Assembly: GCA_029378245.1 (NCBI GenBank)
Contig: JARKIF010000168.1
Span: forward strand, 1 to 64,000
DNA length: 64,000 bases
Reading direction: 5' to 3'
Source of the DNA: Roridomyces roridus
Taxonomy: Eukaryota > Basidiomycota > Agaricomycetes > Agaricales > Mycenaceae
The notes below the pieces were generated by a model. That model was given only the letters and a program-made list of their open reading frames with translations, searched no databases and was not told where the DNA came from. The translations under genes were made by a program, and so were the position numbers. Shown in pieces: positions 54,727 through 64,000 of the stretch (within the stretch, counting starts at the first letter, position 1; each line of letters opens with the position of its first letter).

Positions 54727-56579
54727 TCAACTACTCTGTACGAGGTCTATCCCCGCACCCAGAGGTCGTTGCTGTTCCTCCTGAGCTGCTCTTGCCTTGC
54801 CGGGAGTCGCCTGCATTTGCATCATCATCTGAGGAACACCCAAGGCCGCCGCCGCAGCCTGCTGATGCCGCATCTGCTCCTCCTCAAACAGCTTCCGTCC
54901 AACGTCCGCACGCAGTCCATGATTCGCCTTTTGCGGCACGGGTTGTACCGGAACCTGCACCACCGCAACGGGGTTCGGACTGGCGCGGCCACCGGCACTA
55001 CTCGGCCGCGGAGACGGCGATGCACGCACAAAATCACCAAAGTTCAACTCGCCTTGCTGCGGTTGCGGATGCTCAGGCGGCAGTTGCCCATACACCGGTT
55101 TGGGGCTCAACAATTGACCCTGAGATGTCTCTGTCGGCACTGGTGTCCCTGTCCTCGACACTGATCCACGCATTTCCCCACCAATACTCGACACACTGCT
55201 CGCAAAACTGTCCCCGCCTCGTAGACTACTCCCACTGGCTTTAGGAGCGCCATCTGGCTCGGCAAGGGACCCGGCAGTAGGAAACAACACCCTCCCTCTT
55301 GGGCGTGACCCGCCACCACCGTGAAGGGCGCGATACGCGGCCTGGTCTTGTCCCTTGTTGCGGACCGGCGACGGCGATGTTGCAAGGAAAAGCATCAAAT
55401 CCGCTGCCTCGTTGTCTGTTGGTGCAGGCCGAGGCGTTGTCGATTGTCCTGGACCTTGCGTTGGTGGCGGGGTCACGCTACCTTGCCGCAGTTCAGGGGC
55501 AGGCTGTGAGGAAGACGCGGTCGGGGGTCCACCTCGCGTCGAACTCTGCGTAAACTGCCCACCATACGAGTGCACGGATCCAGTCTCCGAGTCGTCAATG
55601 CTCGAACGCGGGCTGCCCGCACTGCCGATCGAAGGGCGGTGGTGGAGCAACAAACTGGTGAGGGTCGCAGCGGCTTTCATGTCGACGTCGCCATCTGCAT
55701 CGACATCTTGACGGCGCTGCTTCTGTTTGCCCTTGTCGACCGTATGACGCGACTTTGCTTTGCGTTTCTCGGGCCGTTCATGACGCGACGAGGATTTGGC
55801 GGCACGCGTGCTCTCGGTGTTGCGGGACGACTTGGTGGTACGGGGAGACGGGGCGGGGCGTATTGGGGCAGGGACAGGAGGGTCTGCTGCATTGAGGATG
55901 GTTCGGGCAGGCTGTGAAGGAGGGGGAGCGAGGATAGACGTGAATAGACTATGGGCGGGCATGGCGCGTTGCGCGTCTGCACCGCTTCCTCCTGGGACCG
56001 CGTTGGCAGCGTTGATGGCCGGATAGTAGGTTCTGAAAGTAAGCGTCGGTGGAGGAGCCATAGAGCCATGTCTACGCATCGGATTCGCAGCGGGACTGCC
56101 ACCGCCTTGCGTCGCCGGGTTGTTGTAGTAGTTGTTGGAACCGCTGGCCCCGTAAGAGGCGGGCGTTAGATTGAAGGCGCTCATTTTGCGCTTCGCAGCA
56201 AATGTCCTCGAGTACATTTGCGCCTGACTCTGGGTCTGGGCTTCGAGGTCGCGTAGGGGCACATGAGATATATTGTGGACGGCCTTGTACGAGGCAAACG
56301 AGAGCCTGGCGCGAAGATTTCGGGTGACCTGGGGAAATGGGGTCAAAATCGGTGCGAAAAAAAGGCGGGAGGGGGGTGGCGGGCGGCGGAAGAGGGGCAT
56401 GGCGATGGACGCGTCTCAGGACATACATTGGATATTTCTGCCCGTGCCTTGAACTTTTCGACGGCGCGCTTGCGGTCATCCGGGTTGGAGGGCCTGGTGG
56501 TGCTCACTGGAAGAGGAAGGGACGGCGCAAAGGCCATGGTCGGCGACGGGGAGGTTGCTGAGGAACTGGGTGTAGGCAT
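54727..56579 (-). CDS. Low-complexity nuclear protein with possible Whi5/Nrm1 GTB motif
   Basis: The first exon (MPTPSSSATSPSPTMAFAPS ... KFKARAEISN) splices through an intron of about 100 nt to VTRNLRARLSFASYKAVHNI, followed by a long Ser/Pro/Gly/Ala-rich region to the stop at 54727. The Arg-Leu...Ala...Lys spacing in LRARLSFASYKAV resembles the GTB motif with which Whi5 and Nrm1 bind cell-cycle transcription factors. Downstream there are basic clusters (RHERPEKRKAKSRH, KGKQKQRRQD) and many S/T-P sites (SPSPVRNK, SLSP-like), suiting a nuclear CDK-regulated repressor. This is inference from one motif and composition; the rest is disordered. An upstream minus-strand frame at 56691 looks protein-like but cannot be spliced in without a stop. 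Confidence 0.45.
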
Positions 56580-57808
56580 CGACGCGTGGGTTCTGCGTGG
56601 AGTGCTGCAAAGTGTCGAGGAGAGGGCAGAGCAGCTCCTCGACGTCGAGGGCAGTGATGCGAAGGGAAGGGAGGTGGGAGTCGCGTCTCAAGCGCGTCGA
56701 TGTGACTGCCAGGTCTCGCCCGGATCAAGTTCTGCCGCAGGCAATTGTATTCTACCAACACGGCTCCTGCATGACTGGGCTCACTGACGCGGACTACTGC
56801 TACTTGCTAGGCCCTAATTCACTGCGAGCAGACCGCGCTGGACGACGACGTGACGCGAATTCAGCATCTTTGGAGCAGCTGATGCGCTGCGATGGCATGT
56901 GTGATACCCATTTGCATTGCATTCCCGAATCCAGCGAACCCACGCGCAAATGCGACAACCAGATATTCTGTTGCTCCTCAGGACTATGCCGGAACTTGTC
57001 TCATCTCGTGGGTTCCTGTCCTGTCCACATGCCAATTTCCGCATCAAATCCAATTTCCAAAACGCGACTCTTCTTGGCCCCCTCGAAAATGGTGTCCCAA
57101 TTACTTGCCCTGCCATCGCGCTCTAATACGTCCCGTCCATCTTCCTCTCGTCTCGTCGAGCAAGGCTCGGTGCCTGTTTGCTCCCGCGGCGCTCCCTCGC
57201 TCGGTGTATCACGGCACCATCAATGTCGCACAAGTATGGTATACAATATCCCCGAGTAGCAGCTTCTGCTGGTGTCCTTGCTCTATACCTCGGGACCCGG
57301 ATTCTTCACTCTCTCACTCTACGCCGACGGCCGTCCGTTGGTCGCGACGCGTCGCGGATCACATGCGCCGCTAATTAATTAAAATGCGACCATTGTGGGC
57401 GCTCATGTATGCACTCCCCCCGCCTTGTACCTCGGACGCTTGGAATGTACATACACGCGGATCCCCGACATACATACCATCCGCGATGCCCGTCAAAATG
57501 CCAACAAGGTCTTACCCCGGCTAGCCGCGATGCCGGTTTCGCTGGCAGACAACATTCACTTCTTCCGGGCTACTCGCTATATCGTCGGGCGTTTTCAAGA
57601 GAACGAACAAGCCTCGCCACAATCTAGACCCTTATCCTCATTTCACCTCCTCCGGAAATGGTGACGAAACAATGCATGAAGCCGTAACGAGAGTCCCATC
57701 GAAGATCAGCAGTCAACTCGAGGTCCGCATATATATGCAGGTCCATATGTACTCCATCTGCTCCAAGGTTGCAAAGAATAGCGCACACCTCCGCAGACCT
57801 CCGCTCAA
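56580..57808. other. Intergenic region, no gene recognised
   Basis: Open frames of 60-220 codons on both strands have no recognisable motifs. The left end should contain the promoter of the GTB-motif gene; the right end is 3' flank of the oligopeptide transporter. Confidence 0.45.
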
Positions 57809-60800
57809 TCACTCTGTAAGCACACAACGATCATAGTTCCCTGTTCCCGCATCATGCATCAGCACTGAAATATACCTGACAGACCTAATCTAAAGGCTAA
57901 ATGGCTCACCGGCCTGATTCGCGCCCCACCACTGCGGGAAGGGATGTGAATCCCCCGATGCACCCTGGCACGCGAATGACAAGATGAACACCATCACTTG
58001 TGTCCCGCCATCGAGTGCTTCAAGTTGATAGCCGTCAGTCGGGTTTTGAGGAGAGGAATCGACGAACCAGCAGCAAGGACATAGTTATACTTGTTAAACC
58101 ACCTCGGATACCTCGTGCGCAGCCACCACTGCGAGAGGTACGCGATGGCAAAGTACATTCCCGTCTGCGAGTTGATGCCAGAGCTGAGCCAGCCTATGTA
58201 GTAGCCTGCAATGCATCTCAGTTTATAAAGATTAACTGAATGTGAAGGAGTGAAACATAACTATGACCGGGGTGTACAGGTAGTCTGCACGTAACTTGGG
58301 CCAATAGCGGTGGACGACCCAGAATGGGACGGGCACGAACAGGCCGAGGACGTACGCCCATGCTACCCATTGGTACCGTTTGTTGACCTCGAAGAGTTGG
58401 TGGCTGGGTAGCACAGAATTGGATATTGTATGAACGTTCAACGCAACCATTCACCTTAGACCACCCCATGCGATCGCTTGCGAGTTATACTGCTGAGGTT
58501 GTTGACCACTCCCTAAAGACGTTCAATACTCAGATTGATTGGAAGGAGAATTGATGTACAGATATTCGTTCCCTCGATAGAGAGTAGGATCGGCCGTTGG
58601 TTATCGATGATCGAATTCATAAGGACTAGTCCACAGATTAATCCCATTTCCATACAAGAGCGCATCGACTTGCCGAAATTCAACACCGCGCCTAAGGATT
58701 TCCGTCAGCCGCGGTCTGGCAGGCAAAGGGCACTTGCCGAACAGAGTCCCAACGATTTGAGCAAAGAAAGCTGCTCTGGGCGGTAGTTTTGTGTCTAAGC
58801 AGATGTTATGGTGAACATCCTTCTCATAGTATGTAGAAGCGCTCACATTGCGCGATCTTCAAATCTCTGAGCAATAACTGCGCCTGCGTCACCGAATCTT
58901 TGTACGGAATCAGCTCACGCAGAAGAGACCAGCTGATGGAGAAGTACTATAGCTGAAAAGCACGAAAAACATATTCGCCACAGGTTTGCCGGGGTGGATG
59001 AATCCTCCGATCATCTGCGGTAAGAGCGTGCGCCAACATCAAATTTGTGGCCGTTACTTGGACAAAAGGCTGAATGACGAATTGCAACCCCGTAATAGCA
59101 TACAAAGACCCAAAGAACACGATCGAAATCGTGCCCAGGATGAGGGATATGAAGAGACCCCACCTGTGCAGTGGATTAATCTCAAATGGGAGAAGAGCGC
59201 GAAATTGAAAAAATGTACCAAGGGAGTGTCGAGTCGGTCTTGTAGATGATCACGAGGGAGACAATGATGCTTAGGATCAGAGTCAGGATGTACCTTGGGA
59301 TTCGTGAGGTCCAAGCATGTCAACAAATGAGAAAGACAAACCAGCTATCAGGGGCGTCTGGGTACTACACGACTCATCAGCGTGATACGGGGAGAAGAGA
59401 CGACGGACCTTGAGCATCTCCTTGTAATGCGGGTCCAGATCCTCGTCATCCTTGGGAGCGTCCCTAACCCCACTATCCTGCCAAAACCTCCAGTTGAAGG
59501 AAGCCCAGGACTTTTTTAGAGCGGAGGGCGTCATCCATGACCACGCCGCACGCAGGTCATCTCGATTCCATAGTAAGAGGTGTGTGAAAGTCGCTGCCAT
59601 GCCCTGAAAGACGATCAGGACTTGCTGCGAGAAGAGGTGTGAGTAATACCAAGTTCGTGGCCAGCAGGTTCACGACCCATGTGGCCGCGTAAAATGGCTA
59701 CCCAACTGCTCAGTCAAGTCAAATACGAAAGGGAGCGACGGACGAGGCCCTGCTGGGCGAGTAAATTAGGATCGACTTCAAGATTCTCGTTGAGGATCAA
59801 AAGTTGGTTATATTCGGTGCCATTCTCGTAGAACAACAGTTGCGAGAGCTGCAATTCAAAGTTTGTGATCTCGAGACGTTGAGTGATTGAGATGACATAC
59901 GAATGGAAAGTTCTTGGCCTCCCAGATGTTCCTGTAGTACACGGCGATAAAGACGATTCTTCGGAGGATAGTGAGTTGGTTCATCGAAAAAGTCGATTCA
60001 CATACATGCAGAGGACGTAGCCAACGAGATTGCTGAATTGAGCTTTGAGTGGGATCGTCATCGGGTTGATACCTGGGTGGATTTTCATTCAAAGCGTTGT
60101 TAAACGAGTTGCGGCTTGCCTCCCGAGATGTACTGCCAGTCGAAGCAGATGGATAACAGACCCAACCCTGCAGACGCGTAAGAGCCACGTTGACCCGTCA
60201 AAGAATCGCGCACCTTCATTGCCCGAAGTACCTCCAAAAATCTAATCTCGAGTGAGAAATCAGCGAGCAGAGACAAAGAACGAGACAAAGAACGCACCCG
60301 GGTAAAGTCAGCCGAGCGCGGATTCGCCAAACAGAAGACTGAGAATCCCGTCAGGAGAGGAAACATCCACTCTGGAAGGATCTCCCAAAAGAATATTCTG
60401 CACAATTCAGCGTGCGTCAGATAATCAGTCTGAATACATACACGGTGAAGGCGATCCAGAATAAACGGAGCTTCTTCTTTGCGCCTTCTGCGTCCTTGTA
60501 TAGCGCGTCGAACATGGCGACAAGAGGCAGCACTCCCGGATAGAGCATCTTGGAGGGATACAGAAGGACATCTGAGCGCGGTCAACGATGCACAAGGACA
60601 CCATAAACAGCCTACGTCGAAACAAACCGCCGATTCCGTACCCTCCAAGCTGGGAAGCAAACAGCAGGAATATAGCGGCCCCGGCGTTGGGTGTGAACTT
60701 GTAGTATAGCCGTTGGACCGCCAAAACTTCGGTTGCAAGTGCCGAGTTTGCGGCGGCACTGGACATGATAATGATGAACGCGTTCTCCTTCTTGTTGAAC

Positions 60801-61256
60801 GGATGCTGCAAAGAGGATTCAGAGGCTGAAAAGAGACGATATATATTGCTTGCCGGATTGAGATAACGAAAGATTCCTCGAGTGGGAATCAAGCTCTCCA
60901 TCGCTTTCCCTAGTACGAAAGCGATGATAGCCAAGAACATGGTGGATACGAATACAGTTTGGGGTTTGAAGTAGTATATTTCGGCTTGAAGGAGCTCAGC
61001 CTCGAGTGACCCGAACAGAAGTGGGCTCACCGAGGACACCAGCAAAAGCTGAGAGTCCCAGACCGAGGACCATGGCGCGGATGGTCCAAGGATTCAAAGT
61101 TTCATCGTCAGCGACGGTGATGATGTGTGTGGCGATATCTCTTTCGTCCCGGAGAACCGCAACCTCGGTGGTGGATTCGTGAACAGCATTTTCGACGTCG
61201 CCCTTCTTTTCGTCGGCCTCGATGGAGGGCTGTTTCTCCAGGGCTGCGTCAGCCAT
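57809..61256 (-). CDS. Oligopeptide transporter (OPT family), apparently intact copy
   Basis: A many-exon gene from MADAALEKQPSIEADEKKGD to a last exon AGNYDRCVLTE. Landmarks: RDERDIATHIITVADDETL, LNPWTIRAMVLGLGLS, AEIYYFKPQTVFVSTMFLA, HPFNKKENAFIIIMSSAAAN, ATEVLAVQRLYYKFTPNAG, GVLPLVAMFDALYKDAEG, PEWMFPLLTGFSVFCLANP, IFGGTSGNEGLGLLSICFD, WQYISGGINPMTIPLKA, FTHLLLWNRDDLRAAW, and FPQWWGANQ near the end. It should import small peptides with protons at the plasma membrane. In contrast to the copy at 22507, the first exon and first membrane region are uninterrupted. Two introns use GC donors (60853-60806 and 60119-60073); the second interrupts the GGINP codons, where the paralog has no intron. 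Confidence 0.82.
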
Positions 61257-62664
61257 TGGATTTACGAAAGTGAACACGAAGGCGAATGTTCTTTATAGCA
61301 GCTCCCCAGATTGTGGCGTCAGGTACCGGCATTTACCTTTGGAGCAAGAGTATATTAGAAAGACTTGAACGAGAATTTCACCGTCGTTTTGCTCATGCCT
61401 TGCCAGGCCTTGCGTTTACGAGGTATTCAGTTTGCGACGCCCAGGCCGAGACACAGTCTTCACTTCTCAGGCCGTTGAGCGGCGAGCCCGCATGTTGCCT
61501 GCGTGCGAATCGAAGACGCAGTCGAACGTGAAGATGAAGATATGGAGGTATTTTAAGTGCCATTCACTGCTCCGGAATGCCGCAGAAGTCGGATTGGAAC
61601 TGTTCGGAGTAAATGCGCCATTGGCCTCGCGTCTGATGATGGCAGTCGAGGAAGAGATTTGCCTTTGTTGACGCGTCGCGTCAATCAACAACACGATCAC
61701 TCGACTTGCCATGGAGGTGCCCGCCAGCGACGACGAAGAGTATCTGCCAATGTCGGCGGCGACGACATCGGCCGTCGAGAAATTCATCCATTGCGTCGTT
61801 CCCAGTCCAGTCTGCGTTGAGACGGTGCGGCTGTACTACTGGCTCAAGAGTCTCAATTCTACAGTAACACGTGAGGCAATGGGGTGGAGCCAGGCGAGAA
61901 ACAAGAACAAATAGTCGAAGATTTGATGGGAATGGGTCGCTGGCGACCCATCCCAAACTCACTCAGTTCTTACTCTTTCGCTCCAAAACTTGCGGTGCAC
62001 ACTATTGGACACTTAAGGAACAGTTATCTCGATTTCCAGCCCGAGAGAAGACTTGGAGGAGACTCAGGAGATGTCTCAGCTCATGCCACCAAAACACAGC
62101 CACGGGATATTGTCACACTGCGAAGCGAGCACCGTCGCCTCAGCGGATCCATGTTAATGGTGTGTAGATTGACTAGAGAGTCGTGAGAGAACGCGAACGC
62201 AGGTTGAAAACCAGCTTTGATCGGAACTGGCATCATCCGAAGCTCCCTCTCTTGAAAACCATCTGTCTTCTTGACCAAACGACGGAGATGCAAAACGACG
62301 TCCCAATATGCGTCCATGCACTGCCGTCCTTCCATTTCTCCTACACCCGGAAGTCGTGGACGATGTAGAAAATGCACGGCCGTAGCCGCCAAGATCATCA
62401 CATCCAGGAGGTCGCGGGAGCACCAAGACGGCTGAGGCTCAAGACACGGCACACCCTTGCGTGGAAGAACAGGATTGCTGCCCACTTTCAAGGGGCAGAC
62501 CACCACAATCTTCATTTCTAACCAGCAACTTTTCGGAAAGGGGGACTGCCTCCATTCCCGATCGCGTTTGTTGAAGACGCGCTGGCTGTGACGGAACGCG
62601 ACATTTGGTACAAAATGGAGAGCCTCCGTTTGAGCGTGTTTTCCTCATCTTACAACATACCGCC
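61257..62664. other. Intergenic region, no gene recognised
   Basis: Promoter side of the transporter and of multi-span gene B. Frames at 61711-61914 (plus) and 62081-62515 (minus) are open but featureless; I cannot support either as a gene. Confidence 0.45.
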
Positions 62665-63881
62665 ATGTTCCTTCGCAAAGCCTTCCTCGCCGCTGCATCC
62701 GCCCTCTCCATCCTCTCCTCCGTTCAGACGCCCGAGGTGGTTCACCACTCCCCCCTCATCGTGGCTGAGCTGCCTCCCGTCCCTCGGCTTCCCTTCTGCA
62801 CCATCAACGAGTACATCCCGCCGCACTTGGCTTTCACGCCAGTCAACGTTTCGTACGGCGGCGACAATGCCTCCTTCACCCGCGCCCACTTCGCTCTCAT
62901 CCCCTTGGAGGTGCCCACCAGCGATGTGCGCGCTCAGATCCCCGACCTTGCGCTCGTCAACAGCGCCCTCGCCCAGGTCCAAATCACTGGCTTGGACCTC
63001 TCCAGCCTCGACCAAGCCGAGGGCGTCCTCACCGCGGTGGTGGCTGTCACTCGTGTCGTCAAACGAAAGACGGGCGTTGCATGGTCCACCCTTTTGCTCT
63101 CGCTCCTGCTCTTGAGCGGGTTGCTCGCCATGGAGGTCCAGCTGGGCCAACCGGGTCTCCTCTTCGCCGTATCGCGTGAACCCAAGTATATGCTTTCATT
63201 CCACATTGCAAGGGCTGCCGAAGTTCAGGTGCGTCTATCCTTCCACTCATCTCAACTCCATACTAAGTCTCTTCCACTACAGCGGCGACTCTTCTTGTCT
63301 GCCAAGCTAACGGTGCGTCGCTCTCTTCTATTCCCCGCTAGCCACTGATCAGCGTTCTAGTTCCTCGTCACGTCCAATGTCGTGCTCGTCGTCGCCACCT
63401 TCAACTTTGCCAGCTTGGAGCAGGTCAAGGTCATCCTCGCTGTTGCGCCCACGGTCGCTCGTCTCATAAGGGTCAAGACGCGTCAACTCGCAATCTCGCT
63501 GCTCGTATTGAGCGGGATCCTCGTCTTCGACGGCTTCCAATTGGGCGAGTCGGGCATTCTGGTCGAGCTGTTACGGGGCGGGGTCGTAGCTCTATTTGCG
63601 CTACCTTGGACTCAAGTACGCGCAGAATCACGCCTTTTCCAACTTGATGCTCATGAACTGTTTCAGATCTTGAATCGTCTTACTCTGACCGTCAAGGCCA
63701 TCGTTCCCCATGTCGCTCCGGTGGTGCGTTATGTTCTTTCTCTTTCCTACTCTATTTCTAAGCACTATTACAGCTCTTCTCCACCTTTGACTCGTGTCAG
63801 GGCGACATCCTTTGTTGCCTCGCCTTCGATAGCACTTTTCCCCTGACACTGGAGCGCTCGTTTGCCAATCCGGTTCCGTGA
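62665..63881 (+). CDS. Multi-span membrane protein of undescribed family, copy B
   Basis: Exons 62665-63228, 63283-63312, 63361-63615, 63667-63723 and 63774-63881, each a multiple of three and joined in phase 0, give 337 residues. The N-terminus MFLRKAFLAAASALSILSSV looks like a signal peptide or anchor. A lumenal-looking region with NVSYGGDNASFTRAHF (possible N-glycosylation sites) leads to a core, GLDLSSLDQAEGVLTAVVAV, VKRKTGVAWSTLLLSLLLLS and GLLAMEVQLGQPGLLF. The core pattern occurs again in exon 3 (VKVILAVAPTVARLIRVKT, RQLAISLLVLSGILVFDG, FQLGESGIL), an internal repeat. The same core is present in copy A at 48475. No known function. Confidence 0.65.
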
Positions 63882-64000
63882 TATAGTGGCCCCTTCACCA
63901 ACCCCGTGGGTCCGACGGAAGCGGCCCAGGCCCAAGAGATGATACGGCTGCGTAATAAAGCCGCCTAGCGTCGATCCCCATCCCGGTAGGTGCTTTCGAT

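Noticed and set aside
56597..57259. 220-codon plus-strand open frame
   Set aside because: Overlaps the start of the GTB-motif gene on the other strand and has no motif, membrane pattern or splice context.
60955..61050. Apparent frameshift near the start of the intact OPT gene
   Set aside because: A 46-nt intron (gtgagc...ttcaag) joins GVL to AEIYYFKPQ in frame; the paralog has the matching intron.
1..64000. CRISPR arrays, bacterial operons, ribosome binding sites
   Set aside because: The window is eukaryotic; no array of short direct repeats with regular unique spacers is present, and bacterial signals do not apply.
1..64000. Retrotransposon or DNA transposon enzymes
   Set aside because: No reverse transcriptase, integrase, transposase DDE or helicase motif was recognised on either strand; only repeats and one orphan protein hint at mobile DNA.

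Overview
This is nuclear DNA of a basidiomycete fungus, most likely an agaricomycete. The reasons are multi-exon genes on both strands with very short introns (mostly 44-66 nt, GT-AG plus several GC-AG), tightly packed genes with almost touching 3' ends, and gene families typical of mushrooms: oligopeptide transporters, arrestin-like proteins, hemerythrin-like proteins, a CX2CX18CX2C GATA factor and a degenerate HNH-domain gene. I cannot name the species. Gene models were built by hand by splicing open frames at GT/GC...AG sites and checking that exon lengths add up to a whole number of codons; none is supported by transcripts.

1-6.9 kb is rearranged. A roughly 2.2-kb unit is tandemly duplicated and carries two intact hemerythrin-like genes, each preceded by a dead minus-strand fragment of a small S/Y/N/G-rich gene. 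An intact copy of that gene lies at 5.98-6.30 kb and a diverged paralog at 11.74-12.06 kb. Dispersed ~45-bp repeats and a ~480-bp tandem duplication fill the gaps. 6.9-12.1 kb holds a glutamine/histidine-rich GATA factor and a RAI1/DXO-type decapping nuclease. 12.1-15.2 kb is mostly decayed sequence with an HNH-type pseudogene. 15.2-19.7 kb has a tRNA-Trp and a large unrecognised gene bracketed by two copies of a ~134-bp-period repeat pair.

20-26 kb (minus strand) has an RNase III-like gene lacking a key catalytic Glu, a shard of an oligopeptide transporter, and a full-length but disrupted transporter copy. The apparently intact paralog lies at 57.8-61.3 kb. 26.9-40 kb is a compact housekeeping stretch: PX-PB1 protein, Arp10-like actin-related protein, SLC25 carrier, family-16 methyltransferase, two arrestin-like genes, and a PEP mutase/isocitrate lyase-family enzyme. 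40.6-46.6 kb is a full ABCC (MRP-type) transporter whose first nucleotide-binding domain is cut into tiny exons, apparently including a single-nucleotide exon. Then follow a third arrestin-like gene, an undescribed multi-membrane-span protein family (48.5-49.8 kb and again at 62.7-63.9 kb), a membrane/coiled-coil protein, an MFS sugar transporter and a possible Whi5/Nrm1-like cell-cycle repressor.

Two themes link the genes. Membrane uptake/export and its control recur (two OPT, ABCC, MFS, SLC25, and three arrestin-like genes, two with PPxY motifs that could recruit a ubiquitin ligase). Local duplication followed by decay also recurs (hemerythrin, small S/Y/N/G-rich gene, OPT, arrestin, multi-span family).
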